A stretch of 64,000 bases of DNA from assembly GCA_023213395.1 (NCBI GenBank), contig CM041465.1, forward strand, positions 132,501,741 through 132,565,740. The letters run 5' to 3'. Numbering within the stretch: the stretch's first letter is position 1; each line of letters begins with the position of its first letter. Of the stretch, positions 45,201-56,669 are shown one piece after another. This stretch comes from Cycas panzhihuaensis (Eukaryota > Cycadophyta). The notes under the pieces were generated by a model. The model searched no databases, had not been told where the DNA came from, and saw only the letters and a program-made list of their open reading frames with translations. A program made the position numbers and the translations under genes.

Positions 45201-46199
45201 ACAATTCATACAAGCAATCATTTTGTATTTTATTAAAAGGAAGAATTACATCATCTTCTTTAGAATCCCATGACACATTGTTACCTTTACTTGATTCATC
45301 CAAACACAATTCCATCAGGTAACATTTTGAGGATTCTCTAGTTTCTTCCCAAGTTGATTGCAACCAATCTAGCAGATATGCAGACGAAGTCTCACTCGCC
45401 ATCTGTGGAGGGGTCTTCAATGCTTGGAATGTTGTCTCTGAACAGGGACTTACTGTCGTAGCTGTTGATGCTGTTGTTGAGGACATTCGGTCTTCATCTT
45501 CAATCTTTTCAATATGCGGGCCATCTGAACACTGAGACAGTACAACTTTCTTTCCTGCAGAATACAAGGTAAAAGTCAATCTTCCCCAATCCTGTAAGGC
45601 CTTTGTTGCCAGCAACCATGGCTGCCCTAACAGTGCTAGATATGTTTTATTATGGTCTTGCATTCTGATGACTGCAAAATCCAATTGAACTGTAATTCAC
45701 CCTTTCGATTCTTTGGAATGTTCATCAAGGACCCCATGGGTCGAATCTGCAATTGGTTAGCTAACCAAATTGTATAGTCCGGGGAAACCAATTTTGGCCG
45801 TCCCAAAGAAATCCAAGAGGATTCAGGGAGTACATTTACTCCTGATCCTCCATCCACCATTGTTTTGCAAATCAAAGTTCCCAACAACATCATTGGAACT
45901 CGTGGGTCAATTGCATCCATCTTCATTGTTCTTAACACTGGTTTTTCCATATGATGCAGAAAATAACCAGCTTCCCACCATTTAAAAATTACAAATATAG
46001 GAATGGATATACCTGATTCTATTAGCAACTCCTTTACAATTTGCAATTTTTGCCAAGGATTTTGCTCCTCATGTGCCAATGATCTTCTCGGGTGTACGAT
46101 TCCTTTAAATCGATTTGCTTGTTCCATTTCATCCAATTGTACTGTCCTTGTCGCCTCTTGTATGACCTCAACAACTTCCTGTAGTCTTCTCTTTTCCAC
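42269..46199 (-). pseudogene. pol: Tat-like gypsy pol (protease to integrase), interrupted
   Basis: Reading leftwards: protease near 45890-45750 with TMVDGGSGVNVLPESSW; linker 45684-45103; RT at 44973-44356 (WVSPVVVVPKKSGKLRICVD, then FTDGFSGYNQVRIAF, MPFGLTNAPVTF and VFLDDWTQ), a frameshift near 44370, then LNPDKCTFLVPFGSLL. RNase H at about 43990-43700 has VHVDASLYAIGCVL, TEREGLGMVYAL and VDHQAL. Integrase has EGIAATHHGG, KTYDICQRAGK (the first Cys of the zinc pair is Tyr), WGLDFVGPIS, IVSDQGETF and NGQVEST, so the DDE residues are intact. It ends with KMKIRWLGPYRIQFIYENGA and a TAG at 42269. From RT thumb to integrase the frame is broken by only a few stops (near 43788, 43735, 43710 and 42730). 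Confidence 0.93.
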
Positions 46200-48709
46200 T
46201 GCTGGATCTGGAAAATTTGCAGTCTGTTAGGTTTGTAGCTTTTCCGCTTCTAAATGCACATATCGGCTTTTCCTTATCTGGAATTTTTGTAGCCAGATTT
46301 GAAGTTTGTATTTTAAGACCAGGATTCTTTGGACAGTTTGCCCACTCATGGTTTGCTGGGCCGCATTCCTCACAGATATAATCTTTTCCATGTTTCTCTA
46401 ATGGATGGTCTGTCCTGAAATGTCCCCATCTTGAGCATGGATATGATGGATTTGGTTTAGTCTTCCCTTTATATTGCTTAAAGGAAGAATTTTCCTTCTT
46501 CTGGTAAAAGGATTCTCTTGGTGGATTTCTGTAGTAACATTCCCATGTGTTATAGTTTTCCCTCCTACAAATTTCACACCATTTCTTCTCTCTTTGCTGA
46601 TGTTCATTTCTAAAATGACCCTATTGTCCGCAAGGGGGTGGGCACCATACGTTCTCTCGTGCTTTTCCCACTTTTAATTTAGCTATTTCATTCCTTAGCT
46701 TTTCAACCTCGTCATTCTGCTGATTTTCAGCAGGCATCACAAAGGACTGTTGTTTCAACATTTCCAGTTCTTTTTTCAGCTTTTCAATTTTTGGATTTGT
46801 GGTCCATAAGAATGTTTGTCCTGAATTCTGGATTCCACTATATGCTGTCCTCATCTGATTTTCGAATCGCAGCGCCAGTTCCTTAACTTGTTCATAATTA
46901 TTTAAAGGATGAAACATGATTTTTTCCTTTAAATGAGGTAATAGACCTTGTACAAAATACTTGAGTGACAGCATAGGATTAATTGGAACAAGAGGATCCA
47001 TGTTATTTAATATAATTCTTAGTCTACCATCAAAGTCATTGACTGATTCACCTAGAATTTGTCTGATTTCTTCCAGGGCCTGGAATACCGCCATTGGATC
47101 TCTTAACCTTTGAAATCATCCGGAAATTTTGTTTGAACTGCTTCCCAAGCTGGGATTTGTTCTCGCAACATCTGGTACCATGCGATTCTTGTTCCCGCAA
47201 TGTGGAAAAAATCTAGCTTTAATTTCTTACGGATCTTTAATTTTCTTGATTTTTAACATGTTGGAGAACAAAGCCGTGTGATCTCGGGGTCTCCGGAACC
47301 ATCGAATCAAGATGTCCAAACATGGCATCGTTTTGCACCACTACATATGGAGAGATTGTTTGACTTCCTCCACTCCCTTGCGACATTGTTCTTGGAGCTG
47401 AAGAACTTGGTCTCGCTGGTTCAATTATGTTCAGTTCGTCCTCGCTTCCCCCTTGCTTCAACGTTGCACTTTCTGGGCTTTCTTCAGTGAATGATGACCT
47501 TGTGAACATGCGAATCATTCTATACAATGGGTTCAATACATGAGAGTGATCTTTTACCTGCAGAATATAACAGTTCCACCCTGCTGCGGTGGTGTTATAT
47601 ATTTCTAATTTTAATAAATTTTCTTCCCTTGTCTCAGTCTGCAAACTTCCTTCTTGCTTGTTAAATGGGTTCTGATTTTTCTTGAGATTCAAGTCCTCCT
47701 GCACTGTTTCATTATGCCTGAGCAATTCTTCATTACTTAATATTTTTTGTGAATTTCCAGATTTTAACAGTAATTCTACACAGTTCTTTTGTTGATTATT
47801 CTGCCTATCTGTGTCTTCGTTCAGGTGCAACCCTTCCTGGGTTTGCCAGTCTACTACTTGCTGAGTTTTCGGCAAGTTTCAAACTTCTTCTGGCCGCAAC
47901 CCTTTATGGGTTTGCCTGCCTTCTTCTTGCTGTATTTCCAGCCAATTCCCAGTCTTTTCTTGGCGCTCCCTTTGCTGGGTTTGGCGCTCTTCTATACGCT
48001 GATTTATCAGGGAATCTCCTGTTTCTACTTGGCGTAACCCTGGCTGGGTTTGCCGCCCTTTCTCTTGTTGGTTTTCCAGCAATTTCTCTGTTTCTTCCTA
48101 GCGCAACCCTGACTGGGTTTGCCGCCCTTCTATCTTGTTGATTTATCGGTAATTTCTTATTACCTTGGCGCAACCACACTGGGTTTGTCGCCCTTCCTCT
48201 TGCTGGTTTTCCAGCAATTTCTCTACTTCTACCTGGTGCAACCCTAACTGGGTTTGCTGCCCTTCCTCTTGCTGGTTTTCCAGCAATTTCTCTACTTCTA
48301 TCTGGCACAACCCTGACTAGGTTTGTTGCCCTAACTCGACTACTTGTTTTTGCTTTAAACTTTGAAATATATCCAAATTCTCCCGTACTTGATTTTGCAG
48401 GTCTCTTTCTTCCGCGTCTTTGTCTTTCGCTTGATTTGGCTCTTCTTTTCCGTCAGAAATTTTTCCGCTTTCTTCTTCCTTTGGCTGACTCGTGTCTTCC
48501 TGGGGCTCCTTGTCCTTATTGCATTCTACCGATGCAACTGGGGTCTGGCTTTCCTCCTGCCGCCCCTTCCAACTTCGCTTTTTTACCGGTTTTTTCTCTA
48601 TTAGCTCCCTGGGTCTTTGCGCGCCTTCTTGGCTCTTCTCCGCATCCCAGCGTCGACTTTTTTCATCCCACATCTCTGTCTTCTTCAGCGAGTTAACCCT
48701 AGGTGGCAT
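46200..48709 (-). pseudogene. gag: Tat-like gypsy gag, with N-terminal tandem repeats
   Basis: A frame from the ATG at 48709 starts basic and Lys/Glu-rich (to 48317), continues through glutamine-rich repeats (see 47810-48335), and after stops reaches a gag capsid part at 47094-46621 (QILGESVNDFDGRLRIIL, then LSLKYFVQGLLPHLKEKIMF). A heptad-like stretch (KIEKLKKELEMLKQQ) follows near 46780. Cys/His motifs near 46560-46300 include CEICRRENYNTWEC (His replaced) and an intact CEECGPANHEWANC. Stops include 48317, about 48150 and 47879. Gag would form the particle and bind RNA. The repeat-bearing N-terminus is unusual. Confidence 0.75.
47810..48335 (-). repeat. Tandem 66-72 bp repeats in gag N-terminus
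   Basis: About seven units at roughly 66-72 bp spacing, with GGGTTTGCCGCCC-type cores at about 48047, 48115, 48185, 48253 and 48318 on the + strand. In the gag frame each encodes about 23 residues around LENQQEEGRQTQ, predicted helical and glutamine-rich. Confidence 0.85.
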
Positions 48710-48756
48710 AAGCGGCTTCTGGTTTTTAATTTTTCATCCTTTTCCGTTTAGGAAAT

Positions 48757-48771
48757 CCGGCAACGGAACCA
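48757..48771 (-). other. Primer binding site, tRNA-Asp-like
   Basis: The minus strand reads TGGTTCCGTTGCCGG three bases inside the LTR. It matches TGGCGCCGTTGCCGG, the complement of plant tRNA-Asp used by Athila/Tat-type elements, at 13 of 15 positions. Confidence 0.65.
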
Positions 48772-48774
48772 ATA

Positions 48775-49409
48775 TGTGTGCGCCTCACTCATACTTGTAA
48801 CATACATAATGCAAAGAGAAAGACACATACGTTGGGGGTAAAATCATCCAGAATTGCTTTCATTTAAACCATGGCACTGCGTCTGGTCCTCTCACAACCA
48901 GACGCCTGCCATAACAGTACAAAATGGCTGCCTTTACACATGGCGCAACTCTTTTGCAATTACATGTATGCAAACTGAATCATGTTCCGCACATTGTGGT
49001 TCCCACTTTTATATACAAATTATGGACGTTACATAACTGTTTCCTAAAAGTAAGTTATTTCTTCTAACTGTCATAGGTCTGGCCGCTGCCCAAACAGACC
49101 CATTATCTACCCGAATAGCAGCTAGTAGCGATCGCGTAGTCGTAGCGATCGCCGTAGTCGGCGTGGCGATCACCACGATCAGCGTAGCGATTGCATGATT
49201 ACGTAGTAGTTCCATAGCGACTGTAGTAGTCGTAGCGACCACCAGCGACCCGTAGCAATCCTATAGCAGTCCTGTAGTAGTCGTAGCAGCCCCGTAGCAG
49301 TCCTATAGCAGTCGTAGCACCACAACCAGCCCGTAGCGATCCTATAGCGATCCATAGCAATCCTATAGCAGTCGTGTAGTAGTTGTAGCAGCAAAATCAA
49401 CTACACACA
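48775..49409 (-). repeat. 5' LTR of the nested Tat-like element
   Basis: 635 bp partner of 39365-39983; includes its own short-unit array at about 49115-49395 and ends at the target duplication AGGTT. Confidence 0.95.
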
Positions 49410-49414
49410 AGGTT

Positions 49415-49745
49415 CCCTCCAAATAGTGTAGCCCTAAGGGTGAGTAAACTGCAACCTTAAGGCCGAATTTAAAGCAGTCCAAACTCGGTTTAGATATGTC
49501 CAAATGAGGCCCCAAATCCTCCTTAAATAGGTGGCCAAAAGATACTAATATAAGTCAGCTAGAAAAGGGGTATAAATCTGCCCAAAACCAAGACTGGAAG
49601 TTGGCCAAAACTTTCCCAAAAAATTGGTAGGTTGAAAGCTTCAAATGGCTATAACTTTTGTTATACATGTCAGAATTGACTTTTGTTTGAACCGTTGGAA
49701 TCTTGGTCACATGGTATAGTTTTGACCAAATTTTGGAATGCTACA
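49415..49745 (-). repeat. 5' LTR of the chromovirus, outer segment
   Basis: Continues the LTR interrupted at 39364 and aligns with about 34135-34496. One internal block of the partner (near 34428-34460) is missing here. Ends TGCTACA. Confidence 0.92.
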
Positions 49746-49750
49746 TACTA

Positions 49751-51876
49751 GCATCTCTTCATACCTCAATTCTTCATATCCCTTCGAATTTTGATACTCA
49801 CGTAACTTCATATCTCGATTCTTCTCACAATCACATGAAACATTAACTCCTGCCATGTGTTAATCTTTGATTGTGTCTGCTAACAAGATATGTAGTTGCA
49901 GAAAGTTTCCCCAATAGAAAATGTTTTAGGTTTTAGGGTTAAGGCATAGGACATATTTTATTATTTGGTAAATACTAAAAAATTATACATTCATTCCCTG
50001 ATTGTTCAATCCATCCATTCAAGAATCATGTCAATTTGATAAAGACTGTTTAAGTTTGGCAAAAAACTGAAAAACACGATAGAATGTATGCCATTTCTTG
50101 AGAAACACTAGAGAATGAACCAAGAAATGCAATTAATTGCAAAATGAATTTCACCAAAGGAAAAGCGCAAAAATATAAGTGAACACAAGAAAGTCATTTT
50201 ACTTTTATGATGAGTACAATGCATGAAACACTACCCTAAAGTATGTTGTCCCACTACTACCAAGACAATCATATTATTCTCGACTCTTTGACACCAAGCA
50301 ATTCAACTACACATCTTAACTTCCCTAGATGATCTTGTTTGATCTACTTGTACTTTACCATTCTTTCATAATTTTCAATATGCATATTTCTTGGATAGCT
50401 CAAAATTTTTTTGTCTTCCTACGACGAGGTTAGTACAAGATTATCGTGTAGTTCAAGTAATATTTGAATTAGGGATAACATGGTAACGTTTATCAAAAAA
50501 TATTTCATAATTTAACATAGAGACAGCTTTGTGGCTATTCTTATTTTATTCTTTAATTTTCATTAGGTATCTTGCCTTTGTGCTATTTTAGTCTCTTCTA
50601 GAGCTGCCTCTTGAAGCACCATCACCAAATTTGCTTGAGGCATTACTTAGCTATGTATCTGCTATTATAATTTCCTTGCTTGCTTACTTGGCAAGCCATT
50701 TTCTGTCTAATAACTTAAATAACATTGTTCTCATTCTACTTTCTCATTTGTTGGAAACTCAACAATGGCTAACGATTACTCATAATATGCAATTCTTTAC
50801 CTTAAGTAACATTTTGCAAATCTTAATAGCTTGATCAATGGGATATCTTTGTATTTGTTCATTTGTTGTTTTTTTTAGTGGATGCTTCATTTGTTGTATC
50901 TTGTCAGCATTCCATCGAGCTATTTGTTCCTTTTGCATTAGGATATGATGTAAATAAACTACATCTACCCCATGTGTTTCTTTCCCCACCCTCTAGTATT
51001 TATACTACGTCCACCAATAAATTCTTGTGCATTAGTATATGACTTAAGTAGACTATCTCTACCTTGTCTTTCTTTCATCCTTTTTTTTTTAACTTTCTTT
51101 TTCACCTTTTTTTTTTTTGTTTTTCATTTTTTCCCCCTCTTTTGTTGCCCCCAACCCCACTCATCACACTAGGGGTTTTGGTGTCTCAAGTATGCACACA
51201 ACTTGTTAACTTCGGTTCAAGCATACATCGCAGGGCGAGAATCAATGGAACAATGTGTGTGAAAAGACAACATAACTACCTTTTGTTATAACAGAGGAGG
51301 AGGTAACATTGCAGAGTGAGAATCAATAAAACAATGTGTGTGAAAGACCAACATAACTGCCTTTTATTATAACAAAGGAGGAAGTGAACGTACTGAAATA
51401 TGATATAGTTGCATTAGTGGTAGAGAAACAAATATCAACAAAAGGATTCCAACATTTTTGCAAATATTTAACTTACACTTCCAAGGAGATAAATGGTGGG
51501 GTGTTACCCTTTCCATTTGTCTTCTCTGCTCATTTTTTATTCTATTGGTGTTCCTGATTTGATGTTGCGGACTGCTCACTTTAGCTTATGGAACTTTTTG
51601 TATATATTCCTTGTCATCCTACTTCTTAGCAGTACCCCTACTTTTATCACATTTGACCCCATTGGTCCAATCCCTCTTATAACTAGGACTCTGCTATACA
51701 AAAGATTGAATGTGAGATATGTTTTCAGCCTCCTCTTCTACTACTGCTATTTATGAGTCCTTAGGATTTTTTGCACTTGCTAAGTTTATTACTGACAATG
51801 TTATGCTCTGAATTTATTTTTAAAGCATCCTTACGATTTTGTATTTTCATGGAACATTAGATTTTGAAAGTAAATT
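49751..51876. other. Intergenic stretch upstream of the candidate gene
   Basis: About 2.1 kb without a convincing gene or element. Pyrimidine-rich runs at 51080-51140 and several short frames occur. The promoter and 5' UTR of the candidate gene at 51877 would lie in its right part, but no TATA box can be assigned with confidence. Confidence 0.5.
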
Positions 51877-52950
51877 ATGGTATCTGTGAAACAGAAGAGA
51901 GGGCTTAGTGACAAGAAGATGGTACCAACAACGCTAAGGGATGTCGCTAGACAAAGGTTGAAAACTGCACTACAACAAGCTCTTCAGCGCCTTGGAGAAG
52001 AAAAGTGAGTTCTCAAGTAATCTCCGCGGCATAGGCTTCTAATGTTCTAATTGCTTCACCATCCAATCTGTTAAAGTGCTTTAACTATTTTGTTGTGTCG
52101 CAGGGCTATCAATTGTAATGGTTTCTATATTGCTGTAGGGATTCTTTTTGGGTTCTTCAAGCATTGACTTTCTAAATTTTCAGCTTCTTATAATCCTTTG
52201 GACATTAGAATAGTTTCTAGTTTATGCAAGTCATCGTTATTAGTTGGTATTGCCTTTTGTCACAGCCTTGAAATACAAGTTGTGGCAACTGCCTTGGAGA
52301 ATCAATGTTACAGGAAGTATGGAAAATTGGGACGGTCATTTTACAACTCTCAAGTAGCAAGTACAGTTAGATGGCTTGCTACCTCAAGTTTGGCCGACAT
52401 TCAAAGTCGTATAGAGCCTGATGCTGCTAGAGACATTGAAAAATCTAGGGCTTCTTTGCCATCAAACAAAATTGATTCTTCAATGCCGGTAAATAGTTGT
52501 TTGGCAGAGCAAGAAATATCCAGTACTGATAAAAATCCACAATTTGGGCATGTAAAAGATAAAAATGGTCATTATGTCCACAAGAATTTGTCTCCGGACC
52601 ATGATGCTCCGAGTTTGACAGGAAATATAGTGGAAAGAAAACAACTTCCTCGGATACCATCCTTCACCGATTTTGTATGCAAGCAGCGTGAAGCTAATAA
52701 CAAATTGAATTGTTGTGTGTCAACAAATGAGTCTCATTCATCATCACAACCAAAAAGCTCTACCAATGATTGCAAAAGATACAGTTCAGACAAGCGACCT
52801 CTCACTGGGCGAGTAAAAGATAAATTTGATCCAGACAATAAGGCTCCGTATGCGAGCCATGATATTATACATTCAAGCAAGAGTGCAGTCAAGAAAAGGA
52901 AATTGCCTGCTATACCGTCCCCCAGTGGCAGTGGCGTTCAGAGGGAGTGA
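51877..52950 (+). CDS. Candidate host gene, two exons, 270 aa, family not recognised
   Basis: Exon 1 is 51877-52004 (ATG, 42 codons plus two bases), ending at a GTGAGT donor. Exon 2 is 52266-52950, after a TTTTGTCACAG acceptor. The joined frame is exactly 271 codons with its stop, and phase is kept. An AATAAA lies at 52969. The N-terminus is basic (VSVKQKRGLSDKK), then helical (LRDVARQRLKTALQQALQRL and ATALENQCYRKYGKLGRSFY). The second half is Ser/Lys-rich and low in complexity, with a KKRK motif near residue 253 that could act as a nuclear signal, and it carries an internal duplication (residues about 137-183 and 224-268). It could be a short nuclear protein or the 5' part of a broken longer gene. 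No stop or frameshift disturbs it, in contrast to everything around it. Confidence 0.55.
52005..52265 (+). other. Predicted intron of the candidate gene
   Basis: 261 bp with GT...AG ends (GTGAGTTCTC and TTTTGTCACAG), AT-rich, with stops in all frames that would break the reading. Confidence 0.55.
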
Positions 52951-52968
52951 GGCCACTAAACATGCTGA

Positions 52969-52974
52969 AATAAA
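52969..52974 (+). terminator. Poly(A) signal behind the candidate gene
   Basis: AATAAA 18 bp after the stop codon; consistent with a 3' end signal but short for a plant 3' UTR. Confidence 0.35.
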
Positions 52975-52979
52975 ATTAT

Positions 52980-55971
52980 GTAAATGATCATATGCTTCAA
53001 GTTTTGTACAACCTAGTGGCCCTAAATGTGCGAAACACTAATCCCATGGCCACTCTAGTATGTGCAAATTCAAATCTATATTCAATGCACTACCAATTTT
53101 ATAGGGAAATTTGTATATTTTTCTAAAGTATTTGTTCCAAGCTTTAGAGATGGGCATACTGCCCGCCCCCACACCACCAAAAAAAAAAAGGAAAGTTTTG
53201 TATCCTTTCACCTTGTTCTTTACTTAACTTGGATATGTCTCTTCTTGAATAGAACATCACATGATCATTTATTGTGCATTTTCCTTGTTTTATTCGAATT
53301 ATTGGTAATAGTTGTCACATGTTCCCCAAAAGTAGTTAACACCATCATTTTGCTAAAATTTTAAGTAACTACTAATGGGATATGCCCTCGAGGGTTATCA
53401 CCCATATCGAGAAAAACTATTGAAATCTAGTGAGAGCTTATTTGGTCTACTATATCTTGGCTTTGATGGATGTTTTATGTTTCTTCTCAGTCACTCTTAT
53501 ATAGCTTGTATAATGGATTGAAGATCATAGGCATATTTTTTGTATTTTTTAGATATGGATGTGAGAATTGATTCATGGGTATCGAAGTGTATATTATGAT
53601 GATTGTCATTGTGTGTTAGATAAGAAATTCAAAGAAAATTTCCTTGTGTATGTGCTTTTAGATATTTTATGCTAATCATGGGTATGTTTCTAATTTTCTA
53701 GTTCAAGGAAACAATCCAAGGACAATAAGATCCATGCAATTTGTCCAGCATATTATTATTGTCTTTTGCTATAACTTCCATGTAAGAAGTAAATTGACAA
53801 GTTGCTAATGAAAACTTTATTGAATGACATATTAACAGGACGAGTTTCATACTAGAGTCTAGGAAGTTTAGATTAGAAATCCCCTACTAACATGGGATGC
53901 AACTTGATATTATTTGTAAGCTGAAAGTGATTGATATAACAAAAGCTTTGTTGAACCAAGATTTGTTGAACATTATTTCCAATAAAGGACTTTTAATTGA
54001 ACTTGGTGATTACGTTGACAGAACATAGATTAAACGTTATAAATCCAAAACTTATGTCTATAACTTTGAGACTATTATGTTTTTTCAATGGAAATTTATC
54101 ATGAAGATCATCAAGAACAATATGTAAGGATTGGCAAAGGTCAATGTATTGTGCTTTGTTTGTAGTAATTACTTCACAATATGGCAATTTTCTTGATTAA
54201 AGTTTATATATTTTTGCATTTTTCTATTCTTAAAGCACATAAATGAAAATCTTAATTGTTTTGTTTCTTTGTGTGAGCGTGTGTGTATTCCTTAACACAC
54301 ATAAGTTGGAGTCATAATCATTTTTTCTTTCTTTTGATTAAGGTTTTCAATGAATTCTACTTGGTAAGCTATATATATATATATAAAGTGAAATGACTAT
54401 AATTAATTTTGACATAACAAATTAATAGTTAAATACTTGTAAGATTGTTTTTGTTTAACATTGTACAAAAGTATGTGTTACATTGTTTTAAGGTAGAGAA
54501 TATGATAGGATGAAATGACATTTACTTGCTACTATTATATGAAAGCATTATTGTAAATTGTGACCTTGCAATCTTTGCCTAGAAATGAGCTAATGTTAAA
54601 TAGATTTTATTATCTTCAATAACTTTAAAGTCAATTTTATTTTGTAGCATTAAAGTGGCACAAATTACAATAGTAAGCCAAATAAGGATTACTTTTGAAA
54701 TTTTGTTTTTTATTTTTTTCCATGGCCCCTCATTCATTTTTGTTTAAAATTGGTTGACATTATTTCACTTGTAAACATTCTTAGTTTCATTTCAAACACA
54801 AACTTTGCCCTTTAGTGTATGAGCATGATATAGAGTGCTATTCCGCAAGTCTAAAGGCAAAGACACTTTCCTAGCCAATTTCAAATGAAGTAAATGAAGA
54901 CACCATTACATTGTCAAAGTAATCTTCTAGCAAGGGCATGTATAGGTTTTTTGAAGTTGTGTAATGAGGTATTAATGGATCCATAAATAGGGACAATAAT
55001 TTTTTTCCCATGTAAGACACCTAGTATTACTAAGAACAAAAGTTGTTTTCATGGTTTAGCCACTATAAGCAATAAGCTAGATGCAAAATTTTGTAGTGCA
55101 TATCTAATAATATTGCCTTTTCTATGTGATTATTGTAAAAACATTTATTTATTTGTGCAAAGAGATTTTGTATTTGCAAAACATAGTGGATTTTAAGGCA
55201 CTACTATTGTAGTCGTGTAATAGGGATAGGTAAAGATGTTTTAGGATCAATGGCTATGTCTTGGTCACCATGTCAACATTGATTCATCATTATTTGCTTT
55301 TCCTTTTTAACAAAAAAGAAGAGTCTGTGCATATAGCTAGGTTATGAATCTTGAAAGTAGAGTTTGTATCAATAGCCAAGCTATGAAGATTCTGTTGGTA
55401 TGAGCATCCTTTATTATGAACTTTGCCCATTGCACATGCTTGATTAATATGCACTTGAGCCATATGAACTTCTAAGTGTTCCCTTGGGTTTATGTATTGT
55501 ATGGTTGTATTGAATGTTTAGAGATTAAAATGCCTTTGGATTCACATTATTTGAACATTAACAATGAGTTATTGACCACTAGCATTGGTGTAGTACTATC
55601 AGTTGCTTAGAAGTGCTTGAGTTAGGCCAAGGAAGAGTAATAAGCTTATATTAAATCATTCTAACTCCCATAATGTTGAAGTGGTTAGGTGTATTATGTA
55701 ACAGCCAAATCTTGGGATTTTTGTATCTTCGTATTATCCATTGGGTGTATATATTAGATTTTCTATTCATCATCATGTTGTGTGATGTGTCTTTAGGTGG
55801 TAATAGGTATTCATATTTTGTATTAAATCAACTTATTGTGAATTACAAAGCAAAAGCATTTAGGATTTTAAACAATTCTTATTAAAAAGATGTCTAAGGT
55901 TGGACCGCCATGTGCACATTAATTGGTTAAAATATTTAGTCAATAATGATACATTTGCTACATAATGACAT

Positions 55972-56013
<42 letters not shown>

Positions 56014-56077
56014 ATGTCATGTAGCAAATATATCATTATAATATATTTGAAACATTTATTATAAAAAATTACGTAGT
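52980..56077. other. Intergenic AT-rich stretch
   Basis: About 3.1 kb without a gene or complete element. It contains an AT microsatellite (54371-54385), an A-run near 53180, and the inverted repeat with microsatellite core at 55943-56039. Confidence 0.55.
55943..56039. repeat. Inverted repeat around a (TA)n(GA)n microsatellite
   Basis: The left arm (55943-55972) and right arm (56013-56039) are reverse complements apart from a three-base gap and one mismatch; arm core is TTTGCTACATAATGACATT. The loop consists of about 9 TA and 12 GA units. Confidence 0.8.
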
Positions 56078-56082
56078 TTCAC

Positions 56083-56333
56083 TGTTACGAATCTTTTTTG
56101 TAACTGGAGTACGATCAACAGATTCTAGAGAGCACACATGAACATAAAAGTATTTGAATAGATTTAATAGTCAAAATACCAATAAATTGATTTATAAATA
56201 AAGGATGTCTTATAATATAATTGAAGTCATATTTATATGTGTATAATAGGCTCATTTACATTCAATGTTACAATTATTCAAAAGGTATTATTTTATTATA
56301 TTTAATTAATTAACCCTAAGGATGTTTGTAATA
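56083..56333 (-). repeat. 3' LTR of the 56083-60744 element
   Basis: 251 bp; minus-strand end sequences are TATTACAAACATCC and GATTCGTAACA. Contains minus-strand ATATAAATATG near its middle. Same length as the partner. Confidence 0.8.
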
Positions 56334-56669
56334 ATTTATCCTCATTAAAATATTTTGCCCATGAAACATATTCAAATGATTGGTTGATTATTTCATTCAA
56401 AGTGGGTCATGACAAGACTACTTTCTTGAAATGTTTCTTCCTCAAAATTTCATTGAGATAATGATTAGTTTGGTATCTCCTTTTGCTAATAAAAGAATAT
56501 CATAATCATCTGATGTATGCCGTCGAATCATACTTGCTAGAATTTTAAATAATAACGAATGTGCATATAATGCCAAGTTTGAATAAGTTGATGTGGTTGT
56601 GAACTAATTAGAATTCTTTAATAGATGTTGATTACAAAAATGTTGAATTCTTGTATGTTGTCTTAGAAT

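Larger units (their letters stand above)
39365..49409 (-). mobile_element. Tat-like Ty3/gypsy element, 10,045 bp, nested in an LTR
   Basis: LTRs at 39365-39983 (619 bp) and 48775-49409 (635 bp), with TGTGTG...ACACACA ends. Target duplication AGGTT lies at 39360-39364 and 49410-49414, inside the chromovirus LTR, which proves that it inserted after the chromovirus. Gag, protease, RT, RNase H and integrase are in minus orientation, followed by a spacer with short repeats and an extra ORF. Coding frames are long but interrupted. Confidence 0.96.
33867..49745 (-). mobile_element. Ty3/gypsy chromovirus, minus strand, split by a nested element
   Basis: The 3' LTR is 33867-34496. The 5' LTR runs from 39098 to 39364 and resumes at 49415 to 49745; the halves are separated by the 10 kb element at 39365-49409 and its duplicated AGGTT. 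The outer flanks read TACTC (33862-33866) and TACTA (49746-49750), a target duplication with one change. Without the insertion the element is about 5.8 kb. A C-terminal chromodomain in pol identifies a chromovirus. Confidence 0.92.

Noticed and set aside
47749-48141. 130-codon + strand frame with hydrophobic repeats (FAALL, LPGFA)
   Set aside because: It is the antisense of the tandem repeats in the minus-strand gag; its apparent membrane-like pattern stems from the repeat unit.
51064-51291. 75-codon Phe-rich frame
   Set aside because: It is produced by a T-rich run (51080-51140) and lacks any domain character.
56083-56333. MITE with 11 bp terminal inverted repeats
   Set aside because: A second copy of equal length at 60494 and the TTCAC duplication on the outer sides only show a pair of LTRs of one element, not two separate MITEs.
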